Source of the DNA: Thermoplasmata archaeon | Lineage (GTDB): Archaea; Thermoplasmatota; Thermoplasmata; Lutacidiplasmatales; UBA184 | Assembly (NCBI GenBank): GCA_030037875.1 | Contig: JASHPV010000141.1 | Location: 1-7,366 of the forward strand | Length of the DNA: 7,366 nucleotides | Direction of reading: 5' to 3' | Shown: one piece after another, positions 1-6,021 of the stretch | How positions within the stretch are numbered: position 1 is the first letter of the stretch | Layout of the letters: each line of letters begins with the position of its first letter | The notes under the pieces: generated by a model | What the model saw: the letters and a program-made list of their open reading frames with translations, nothing else | Told to the model about the DNA's origin: nothing | Database searches by the model: none | Made by a program: the position numbers and the translations under genes

Positions 1-1812
1 GATGCCCAAACGGCCTACGAGGCGATCCGAAAGATCGAGCCTCGGTCGCCGGAGGCGATCCGGGGACTGGCCCGAAGTCTTCTCGATGAGGGAAAACCGG
101 AGGAGGCGCGGACGTTCATCCGGAGCGTTCTCCCGCTCCAGCCTCCTCAAACGGAGCTATTCCTGCTCTTGTCCGAGGCCGAGGCGGCTCTCGGTTCCCT
201 TCCGTTCGCCACCGAGGTGATCCGACGGGGCGTCGAGGCGCTCCCGAAATCCGGGCCTCTCTGGGTGCGCCTGGGAGAGCTCCACGTCCGGCAGGAGACC
301 TGGGAAAAAGCCGCGGATGCCTACGCCCACGCGATCGCGCTCGACCGGACGGATCCGGAACTGTTGCTCCGGGCGGGGTTCATCGCCGAGAAGCTCGGTC
401 ACGGCCACGAAGCGCTGACCCTGTACACCCGGGCCAGCGAACTGGCGCCGGGGAACAAGTACGCGTGGTCGAGCCAGGGTGTGGCGCTCTTGATGGTCGG
501 ACGGCCGGACGAGGCGCGCGCGAGCTTTGACCGCGCCCTGGCCCTCGACTCGGACTTCGAGGCTGCGAAGGAGGGACGGAAGGCGGCGCAACAGCGCACC
601 CGGGACTCCACCATCGAAAAGCACGGCCGCGACGCGCTCCTGCTGGAGGCCCGGCTCAATCGGACGGTCACGAAGAACGACCTGTTCGTCACGCTCCATG
701 TGCCGTTTGACCTCCTGGACCCGGTCCTGCAGGTGCTCTCCCGGTCGCCCCGGGTCGACGTGGAGCGGCTTCCTACGCAAGAGATGCAGGACCTCGAGGT
801 CGCGTCCTATCATCTCATCCACAGCGCCCTCGAGAGCCGGCCGGCGGGGGTCGAGAACCGGGGGCTGACGCTCGCCGATGTGGCGGTGCTCGCTCCGTCG
901 ACGTACACCCTCGGCCAGATTCAGCGCCTGTTCGGATACCTCCACTCGGTGCTCGAGATGGACCTCAAACCCGAGAACCTCCACCTCACCCCCGACGTGG
1001 AGGAGCTGGCCCGGAAGGCCCTGCAGTTGCCCGAAGCCCAGCGGAGTCTCTTCCGACTCGTGGAGTCGCTCCGGATCGGCGTCTTCAAGGCCAAGGTGAT
1101 CAAGGCGGTAGAATCCGCCGGTCGGGCGGTTCACGCCCCGTTGCCAGCGCTCGATCTCGCGGCGTACACGCCGGAATTCCAAGGGGGACCGCCGGCGTCT
1201 GGGCGGAGCCCCGTATCTACGCCGGCCGCGGCGAGCTCGGCTGCGATGCTCGCGGACGACGAGATTCCGTTTCCCGAAAGCCCGGTGCACAATAGCGCCG
1301 GTTCGCACACGAGCCGCCCGCCACCCCCGGTCGCCGGTGTGGCCCGCTGCCACGGGTGCGGCGGAATCGCCTCCGTCCTTCACGAGTGCGGAACTCCGTT
1401 GTGCCAGCAGTGCATCGCCCAGTTCCACTCGTGTCCGAAATGTGGCCAACCGGTCACAATGGCGAACAGCACCCCCCTCGAGCACGCACCCCATAGTCGT
1501 CCGGCGGCCAAGGAACGTCGCCTGTCATCCCTCAACCCGTTCCGGTCTCTCTCCGGGCGTTCGCGCGCGGTCGAGCCACCGTCGGAGGAAAAGCCGACAC
1601 GACCGACGACGGTGCCAGCGTCCGCCAACCATGGAGGAAAAGGCCCAGCCCATCCACCGCCGGTTGGGCCCAGCCGCGAACTGACCAAGCATCCCGAATC
1701 CACGGGGGCCCACGCGGCCAAACCCGGCTCGTCGCACGCAGCGCCGCCTGCGGAGACCCCGACGTCCGCCGAAAAGCCCCGGCCGAAAACCGAGGACGAA
1801 CCTCGGCTCTGA
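1..1812 (+). CDS. TPR-repeat protein with C-terminal RING/B-box-like zinc finger (5' end outside window)
   Basis: The frame is open from the first base, so the true start lies upstream; 603 residues are visible. Residues ~1-200 are tandem tetratricopeptide repeats with the usual helix pairs (W/Y-x2-L/G...A...Y..A..L-x-P), which normally act as protein-docking scaffolds. Residues ~205-375 form a predicted mostly helical domain I do not recognise. A Pro/Ser/Ala-rich linker follows to ~448. A compact metal site then has Cys 450, 453, 463, 468, 471, 478 and 481 plus His461 (or His476), with spacing like a RING or B-box cross-brace finger. The last ~120 residues are low-complexity (P, S, K, R, E) and probably disordered. 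No signal peptide or membrane segment is seen in the visible part. The gene ends 68 nt before the membrane-protein gene and is separated from it by a TATA-like element, so it is probably a different transcript, although the shared zinc-finger theme suggests related function. The role is unknown; adaptor is an inference. Confidence 0.85.
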   Translation, partial: DAQTAYEAIRKIEPRSPEAIRGLARSLLDEGKPEEARTFIRSVLPLQPPQTELFLLLSEAEAALGSLPFATEVIRRGVEALPKSGPLWVRLGELHVRQETWEKAADAYAHAIALDRTDPELLLRAGFIAEKLGHGHEALTLYTRASELAPGNKYAWSSQGVALLMVGRPDEARASFDRALALDSDFEAAKEGRKAAQQRTRDSTIEKHGRDALLLEARLNRTVTKNDLFVTLHVPFDLLDPVLQVLSRSPRVDVERLPTQEMQDLEVASYHLIHSALESRPAGVENRGLTLADVAVLAPSTYTLGQIQRLFGYLHSVLEMDLKPENLHLTPDVEELARKALQLPEAQRSLFRLVESLRIGVFKAKVIKAVESAGRAVHAPLPALDLAAYTPEFQGGPPASGRSPVSTPAAASSAAMLADDEIPFPESPVHNSAGSHTSRPPPPVAGVARCHGCGGIASVLHECGTPLCQQCIAQFHSCPKCGQPVTMANSTPLEHAPHSRPAAKERRLSSLNPFRSLSGRSRAVEPPSEEKPTRPTTVPASANHGGKGPAHPPPVGPSRELTKHPESTGAHAAKPGSSHAAPPAETPTSAEKPRPKTEDEPRL

Positions 1813-1840
1813 ACCGACCGGTTTCCCCGGCGGGAGTCAA

Positions 1841-1850
1841 CCCTGATATA
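1841..1850 (+). promoter_or_regulatory. Possible archaeal TATA box for the membrane/SPFH cluster
   Basis: The sequence ccctgatata is the most A/T-rich short stretch in the 68-nt gap before the ATG at 1881. The gatata core is centred about 33 nt upstream of that ATG. Archaeal TATA boxes usually sit about 26 nt before the transcription start, so transcription would begin only a few bases before the ATG. This fits the absence of a Shine-Dalgarno sequence in front of this gene. The call rests on position and composition alone. Confidence 0.4.
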
Positions 1851-1880
1851 GCCACGTGAGGGTTCTCCGTTCGATACGAC

Positions 1881-2423
1881 ATGTCGGCCCCAGGAACGCC
1901 CACGAGCGGCACGTCGACGGGTGGCATCGTGGCCTCGATCGCGTTGGCCGCCGCGTCGGTTCTGTTGTTCGTCTTGATCTGGTACGCACTTCCTCAGTAC
2001 AGCCACTACCTCGCCCTCGCCACGATCGGCATCGTGAGTCTCGTATTCGCTCTCATCACTTCCGTCGGCCGCGCCTTCACGCGCGCCGCGAGCGCCCTGA
2101 AGGCCCTCTCTTGGGGGTACGCCGGGTTGGGATTCGCCCTGCTCGTGGGGTCCCTCGTCCTGGCCGGTTCGATGTCCATTATCGGCGTCGTCCTCGAGCT
2201 CACGGGACTCGTGATCGTGGTCGTGTTGATCGGTATCGTAGCGGGCTTGGCCGCCTGGGGCGCCGGGTCGGCCCGGATGGCCCAGCAGCGCGAGATGCGG
2301 CGAGAGGCGTGGCGCGCCTCGACGCCTCGCTCGGCCTTCGACTACACAACGGCGCGGCCCAACGTGCCGGCGTCTCCGCCCGAAGAATCCTCCTCTGCGG
2401 CCCCGCCGGGAGCGAGCCGATGA
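1881..2423 (+). CDS. Small four-helix membrane protein, unknown family
   Basis: This is a 180-residue protein. A short polar N-terminus rich in S, T, P and G is followed by four hydrophobic segments at about residues 15-37, 43-63, 79-101 and 103-127, then a polar tail of about 50 residues. Positive charges lie in the loop between helices 2 and 3 (R64, R68, K74) and in the tail (R132, R138, R140, R141), so both termini are predicted to be cytoplasmic. I do not recognise the family. The ATG at 1881 has no Shine-Dalgarno sequence but lies about 30 nt after a TATA-like box, suggesting a leaderless or very short-leader first cistron. Its stop overlaps the start of the next gene (ATGA at 2420-2423), implying coupled translation. 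As the only integral membrane protein in the cluster, it is the natural candidate for the membrane anchor of the downstream SPFH and zinc-ribbon proteins; that role is inferred. Confidence 0.85.
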   Translation: MSAPGTPTSGTSTGGIVASIALAAASVLLFVLIWYALPQYSHYLALATIGIVSLVFALITSVGRAFTRAASALKALSWGYAGLGFALLVGSLVLAGSMSIIGVVLELTGLVIVVVLIGIVAGLAAWGAGSARMAQQREMRREAWRASTPRSAFDYTTARPNVPASPPEESSSAAPPGASR

Positions 2424-3145
2424 CGGCTGCCCCGTCGGTTCCACCGCCGCCTCCCCCCGCTCCACCCGCTGCCCCCGCGGCGCCGCCGATGCTGACCTGC
2501 CCGGCCTGCGGTGCGTCTGCGCCGGCCGGGACGAAGTTTTGTCCGGCATGCGGTGCATCGATGGCGGGGTCTTCCTCCCCCAAGGCACCGTCCACAGCGC
2601 CGGCCCAACCCCCGGTCGATATTCGCCAGACCGTGCAGCAGGATCAGGGCGTCCTGAAGCGACTCCAGCTCATGGTACCCGGATTCCGAGGCTACCGCCA
2701 GATGGAGGATATCCGGGCGGCGGATAGCCAGCTCCGGATCCAGGTCGCGAACCAGGTCGACCGCGTCCTATCGAGTCTCCAGGACACGCGGGCGACGATG
2801 TCGAGGATGAACCAGTACGCGGGCCTCACGGACCTCGCGACGATCCTATCCGACCTGCAGGTCTTGGCGGGACGCATTCGGCACGCCGAACAGGGCTATT
2901 CGGGCATCTCGGCCAACATCCGCTTCCAGCAATCGCGCCTCGACCAGCTGTACGAGTACGACTACGGTTTCGTTCAGGCCTCTGACCAGCTGGCCGCTCT
3001 AGCTCCGCCGATCCAGGCGGCGGCAGCCTCGGGCGACCAGGAGGCGCTCCGGACCTCCATCCAGAACCTGCGGGGCCAAGTCCAGGTATTGCAGAACGCC
3101 TTCTCGCAGCGCATACGCGCCGTCGAAGGCATCATGGTCCAGTAG
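2420..3145 (+). CDS. Zinc-ribbon protein with long helical (coiled-coil-like) C-terminal domain
   Basis: This is a 241-residue protein. It begins with a proline/alanine tract (residues ~7-23), followed by a zinc ribbon with Cys27, Cys30, Cys41 and Cys44 (CPAC-x10-CPAC). A short linker leads to residues ~66-241, which are almost entirely predicted helix, rich in Q, R, L and A with heptad-like spacing. The helical part contains VPGFRGYRQMEDIR at ~86-99, a Pro-Gly-aromatic-x-Gly-Tyr motif that I associate from memory with uncharacterised bacterial helical proteins. No membrane segment is visible. The ATG at 2420 overlaps the previous stop and has a GGGAG-type ribosome site at 2408-2412, which fixes the start; the open frame upstream is non-coding shadow. 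The helical body next to YdjI-like and YdjG-like genes occupies the place of PspA, but I see no convincing PspA signature. It could be an analogous scaffold or a partner of the SPFH protein. Confidence 0.85.
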   Translation: MTAAPSVPPPPPPAPPAAPAAPPMLTCPACGASAPAGTKFCPACGASMAGSSSPKAPSTAPAQPPVDIRQTVQQDQGVLKRLQLMVPGFRGYRQMEDIRAADSQLRIQVANQVDRVLSSLQDTRATMSRMNQYAGLTDLATILSDLQVLAGRIRHAEQGYSGISANIRFQQSRLDQLYEYDYGFVQASDQLAALAPPIQAAAASGDQEALRTSIQNLRGQVQVLQNAFSQRIRAVEGIMVQ

Positions 3146-3160
3146 GAGCAACGAGAGTCG

Positions 3161-4339
3161 ATGGTCGGCAACGCACCGGTCCCGGCAAAGGGCGGCAGCC
3201 TGTTCGGCGCCACCACGGTGGCGTGGGAGGATATCTACAAGGGCGGGAACGTCATGTGGCGCGTCCCGCGCAACATACGGTACGGCGACAACATCGTCGT
3301 CCGGGAGGACGAGATCGCCGTTTTCTATCGGGACGGCAAGGCGCTGGCGTACATCGACACCCCGGGCCGGTACGGACTCACCTCGCTCAGCGTCGGCATC
3401 ATTGGAAACGTCATCCAGGCCCTCTCCGGCGTCCGCCAAGAGGCCGAGGTCTACTACCTGCAGCGGCGCATCTTCGACGGCAAGTTCGGCAGCGCGGAAC
3501 CGTACGTCTTCCGGGACCCTGACTTCGGTCTGGTGCAGCTCCGGGTCTTCGGAGACTATCGGTGGAAGGTTGCGAAGCCGGACATCTTCATCAACCAGTT
3601 CGTCGGGACGTTCGGCGCCACGAGCCAGGCCGACGTCGATGGCCGGCTCCGGGATCAGCTCGTGCTGCTGGTCTACGACACCCTGGGCCACATGAAGGAC
3701 CAGGGAATGCGCGTCACGGACCTGGCGGCCAATCTGATGACGATCGAGCAGGCCGTGCTGGGCGCGGCTCCCCAACACCTCGATGTCCTCGGCGTCTTCC
3801 TGCAGCAGATCCAGGGCCTTTCGATCAACCTGCCGGAAGAGGTTCAGAAGTCGATCGACCTGCGGTCCTCCATGGGCGTGCTGGGCGTGAACTACATGCA
3901 GTACCAGGCCGGCCAAGCGCTGACGACGGCCGCCGCGAACCCGAGCGGTGGCGCCGGCACCCTCGTCGGAGCGGGCGTCGGACTGGGCGCCGGTTTCGGC
4001 ATGGGCGGAGTCATGGCGGGTTCGATGGCCCCCGGAATGCAGGCCGCGGCGGCGGGAGCCACCCCGTGTCCTAAGTGTGGGGCGCTGGTTCCGGCCGGGA
4101 GCCGGTTCTGCCCGAGCTGCGGTTTCACCATGGCCCCGGCCGCCTCGACGCCGACAGGCCCCAGTACTCCCTGTGCCAAGTGCGGCACGGCCATCCCCGC
4201 CGGCTCCAAGTTCTGTCCGAATTGTGGGGCGGCCGCCCCCGCGCCTGCCTCCGCCGCTACCCGGCCCTGTCCGAAATGCCAAACCCCGGTCCCGGCTAGC
4301 TCGAAGTTCTGTCCGAACTGCGGTAACCCTATGACCTAG
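3161..4339 (+). CDS. SPFH/band-7 protein, YdjI (virion-core-like) type, with three C-terminal zinc ribbons
   Basis: This is a 392-residue protein. Residues ~20-255 match the YdjI branch of the SPFH superfamily (the group annotated as SPFH or virion core protein-like). Recognisable landmarks are a Trp-containing start region (VMWRVPRNIRYGDNIVVRE), then EIAVFYRDGKALAYIDTPGRY, followed by KFGSAEPYVFRDPDFGLVQL and RVFGDYRWKV. SPFH proteins typically oligomerise on membrane surfaces; YdjI in Bacillus belongs to the PspA operon and helps place PspA at the membrane. A Gly/Ala/Met-rich hinge (~262-300) leads to three zinc ribbons: Cys303/306/317/320, Cys338/341/352/355 and Cys370/373/384/387. No hydrophobic anchor is visible, so membrane contact would need the SPFH domain or a partner. 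The ATG lies 15 nt after the previous stop, with GGAG at 3145-3148 overlapping that stop. The next gene follows after 45 nt. Family assignment is confident; the cellular role is inferred from the relatives. Confidence 0.92.
   Translation: MVGNAPVPAKGGSLFGATTVAWEDIYKGGNVMWRVPRNIRYGDNIVVREDEIAVFYRDGKALAYIDTPGRYGLTSLSVGIIGNVIQALSGVRQEAEVYYLQRRIFDGKFGSAEPYVFRDPDFGLVQLRVFGDYRWKVAKPDIFINQFVGTFGATSQADVDGRLRDQLVLLVYDTLGHMKDQGMRVTDLAANLMTIEQAVLGAAPQHLDVLGVFLQQIQGLSINLPEEVQKSIDLRSSMGVLGVNYMQYQAGQALTTAAANPSGGAGTLVGAGVGLGAGFGMGGVMAGSMAPGMQAAAAGATPCPKCGALVPAGSRFCPSCGFTMAPAASTPTGPSTPCAKCGTAIPAGSKFCPNCGAAAPAPASAATRPCPKCQTPVPASSKFCPNCGNPMT
4067..4324 (+). repeat. Tandem triple zinc-ribbon coding repeat
   Basis: Three copies of a C-x2-C-x10-C-x2-C-G module lie at 4067-4123, 4172-4228 and 4268-4324 within the SPFH gene, with periods of 35 and 32 codons. 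All share the core pattern P-A-[GS]-S-[RK]-F-C-P-x-C-G. Copies two and three also share an identical 14-nt string, aagttctgtccgaa (4208-4221 and 4304-4317), consistent with a fairly recent duplication of the last unit. A closely similar ribbon is encoded at about 2498-2554 in the preceding gene. Confidence 0.85.
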
Positions 4340-4365
4340 GACCGCGCCAATCGTACGCGTCGGTC
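4340..4365 (+). other. Imperfect inverted repeat between the SPFH and double-zinc-ribbon genes
   Basis: Directly after the SPFH stop, GACCGCGC (4340-4347) can pair with GCGTCGGTC (4357-4365). This gives an 8-bp stem with a single bulged T and a 9-nt loop. It fills most of the largest gap inside the cluster and ends 6 nt before the next ribosome site. No T-rich tract follows, so it does not look like an archaeal terminator. An RNA processing or translation-tuning hairpin is possible, as is chance in GC-rich DNA. Confidence 0.3.
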
Positions 4366-4371
4366 GCCCCC

Positions 4372-4376
4372 GGAGG
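4372..4376 (+). promoter_or_regulatory. Shine-Dalgarno site supporting the GTG start at 4385
   Basis: GGAGG lies 8 nt before the GTG at 4385. It decides the start of the double-zinc-ribbon gene, whose first zinc ligand is already residue 3, so a later start would destroy the first ribbon. Confidence 0.7.
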
Positions 4377-4384
4377 AAGCGGAC

Positions 4385-5389
4385 GTGTACTGTTCTCGAT
4401 GTGGAACCCAGGTACCGGACAACGCCCAGTTCTGTTACCGTTGCGGGGCCCCGATGTCGGGAACCTCGCCCCCTACCGCCGGCGGTGCGTACGGGTCGCC
4501 CGGGATGGCAGGGATGGGCGCCCCGCCCCCACCTCCACCGCCCCCGGCCGCGCCGACCGCCCCGAAAGACCTCAAGTGTCCGTCGTGCGGCGCTCCGCTT
4601 CAGCCCGGCCTCGGGGACGCCGTGCTCACGTGCCAATATTGCGGCGCCACGGTCTCGATCGCCGGCACCGGCTGGAAGCCGGTGACCCAGCACTCGATGC
4701 TCATGCCCCAGCTCCTCGACCAGGACACGGCGCTCAAGATCGTGCGAGCCAGCATGGACGCCGGATTCTTCCACGGCCATCGTTTCGAGGATTCCAAGGT
4801 GACCGAGGCGAAGTTCGTCTTCGCGCCGTACTGGATCGTCCCGAGCGCCGCGACGACGAGGTTCAGCTACCAGGAAGGCGCGATGCCGGCCGGCGGTACG
4901 ATCGGCACGATGGCCGCGAGCGCGCTCATCGGGAACGCCCTGAGCCGGGGTCGGGGCGAAGTCTTCGTCCCCGTGATGGGCGGCTCGGGAATGAGCCCCA
5001 CGCGCCAAGACCAGATGAGCGGAAACTATCAGTTCCCCGTCGTCGCCGTGAAGGGATACACCGAGTACCAGCCGAAGAGCTACCAGTTCAACCTCCAGGC
5101 CCGTCAACCGTACAAGAAGGAGAACATCCCCGGCGGCGCCACGGTCCTGAACGGGGATGTCGGCGAGGCGGAAGCCCAAGCGGCGGCCCGGGCCTACGTG
5201 GCCCAGATGCAGGCGGATGCTGTGCGCAAGAAGCACTTCAACGTGAGCTCCCTGCAATCCCAGGTCGAGGTCGGTGAGCCCGAACTCCTGCACGCGCCCG
5301 TGTGGTACTTCAACCTTGACCACAAGGGAAAGCCCGCGGTGCTGCTCGTCGACGGGAACGCCTCTCGCGTCATGCTGCAGAACCTCTGA
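4385..5389 (+). CDS. Double-zinc-ribbon protein, YdjG-like
   Basis: This is a 334-residue protein starting at GTG. The first zinc ribbon begins at once (Cys3, Cys6, Cys17, Cys20). A Gly/Met/Pro linker with an unbroken run of eight or so prolines (~47-54) follows. A second, TFIIB-like ribbon has Cys65, Cys68, Cys83 and Cys86 (CPSC-x14-CQYC). Residues ~100-334 form a predicted alpha/beta domain with FAPYWIVPSA near 146-155 and a closing HAPVWYFNLDHKGKPAVLLV segment near 303-322. That closing segment resembles the (Y/P)-P-x-W...G-K...V-D-G ending of YdjG-type zinc-ribbon proteins. In Bacillus, YdjG is encoded beside YdjI and PspA and takes part in bringing PspA to the membrane. The order here, SPFH gene then this gene, keeps that neighbourhood. 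No membrane span is visible. The stop lies 5 nt from the stop of the convergent acetyltransferase gene. The ribbons are certain by motif; the YdjG relationship is likely but from memory. Confidence 0.88.
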   Translation: MYCSRCGTQVPDNAQFCYRCGAPMSGTSPPTAGGAYGSPGMAGMGAPPPPPPPPAAPTAPKDLKCPSCGAPLQPGLGDAVLTCQYCGATVSIAGTGWKPVTQHSMLMPQLLDQDTALKIVRASMDAGFFHGHRFEDSKVTEAKFVFAPYWIVPSAATTRFSYQEGAMPAGGTIGTMAASALIGNALSRGRGEVFVPVMGGSGMSPTRQDQMSGNYQFPVVAVKGYTEYQPKSYQFNLQARQPYKKENIPGGATVLNGDVGEAEAQAAARAYVAQMQADAVRKKHFNVSSLQSQVEVGEPELLHAPVWYFNLDHKGKPAVLLVDGNASRVMLQNL

Positions 5390-5394
5390 ACGGT

Positions 5395-5976
5395 TCAGTG
5401 GGGTGGGCGAAGCTCGCCCTCGAGGAGCCCGAAGACCAGTTCGTCAACCCAACCTCGGCCGTCGCGGTGCCTTTTCCGAAGGCGGGCCTCGAGCCGGAAA
5501 CCAATCTTGCGGAGCACGCGCGCCGACCGAGGGTTGAACGAGTAGACGTGGGCCTCGATCCGGTGCATCCGGAGGGTCCGGAACGCCGCGCGACAGACCG
5601 CGTGGGCCGCCTCCGTCGCGATCCCCTTTCCCCAATCCGAAGGGACCACCCAGTACCCCAGCTCGAACCATCGTTCGGCCCAATCGATCCGGTGGATCCC
5701 TGTGCCGCCCAGGAGCCGGCCGTCCTTCTTGTCGAGGATCAGAAGGGCAAGGTTGGTACCCTTCCGACGGTCCTGCGTCGCTCGACGGACGTAGGCATAC
5801 CCGTCGCGCGTGGAGTAAGGATGAGGGATCCGGGTCGGTCGGGCCACTCTCCAGTCTCCGACCAACGGCACGAGGGCCGGCACGTCCGAGCGATGAGGGG
5901 GACGCAGTAGCAACCGCCGGGTTCGGACCGGTAGCCGGATCCGGCCCAGTAAGGTCGGGCCTCGCGCTACCGTCAT
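5395..5976 (-). CDS. GNAT N-acetyltransferase, RimJ/RimL type
   Basis: This is a 193-residue protein of usual length for the family. It begins its conserved fold at about residue 18 with the typical TRRLLLRPPHRSDV strand-helix. The middle strands include LALLILDKKDGRLLGGTG at ~76-93 and FELGYWV at ~104-110. The acetyl-CoA pyrophosphate loop is DWGKGIATEA (114-123), a variant of the Q/R-x2-G-x-G/A motif. The final signature, NPRSARVLRKIGF (148-160), is the classic N-x2-S...K-x-G-F of this branch. Such enzymes transfer acetyl from acetyl-CoA to an amine, often a protein N-terminus, amino acid or small molecule; the substrate cannot be read from sequence. The ATG at 5976 has no Shine-Dalgarno sequence and lies 45 nt after the stop of the small zinc-ribbon gene, so it may be leaderless or read from the upstream transcript. 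It converges on the plus-strand cluster. A functional link to its neighbours is not evident. Confidence 0.93.
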   Translation of the reverse strand: MTVARGPTLLGRIRLPVRTRRLLLRPPHRSDVPALVPLVGDWRVARPTRIPHPYSTRDGYAYVRRATQDRRKGTNLALLILDKKDGRLLGGTGIHRIDWAERWFELGYWVVPSDWGKGIATEAAHAVCRAAFRTLRMHRIEAHVYSFNPRSARVLRKIGFRLEARLRKRHRDGRGWVDELVFGLLEGELRPPH

Positions 5977-6021
5977 GGAGTATCGAAGATTGCGCCGGCT
6001 CTTAGTTCTCGTGTCGGGCAG

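Noticed and set aside
157..1494. Long minus-strand open frame opposite the TPR gene
   Set aside because: The product is Arg/Glu-rich without recognisable domains and lies opposite well-formed TPR repeats on the plus strand.
1813..1840. Possible terminator after the TPR gene
   Set aside because: The GC-rich stretch shows only short, weak self-complementarity and no convincing T-rich tract.
1856..2419. In-frame upstream extension of the zinc-ribbon/helical gene, beginning at a GTG at 1856
   Set aside because: This stretch overlaps the whole membrane-protein gene, and its translation is Arg-rich noise. The ATG at 2420 with a ribosome site is the better start.
1380..2588. Minus-strand open frame spanning the TPR tail, the intergenic gap and the membrane gene
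   Set aside because: It covers the putative promoter and two supported genes, and its product is compositionally biased with no motifs.
4067..4324. CRISPR-like repeat array
   Set aside because: The periodicity is protein-coding (Cys-pair ribbons), the units diverge, and there are no unique spacers of constant length.
2999..5323. Very long open frame on the minus strand opposite the SPFH and YdjG-like genes
   Set aside because: The translation is low-complexity, rich in R, G, H and V, with no family motifs, while the plus strand carries clear domains. It is a GC-driven shadow.
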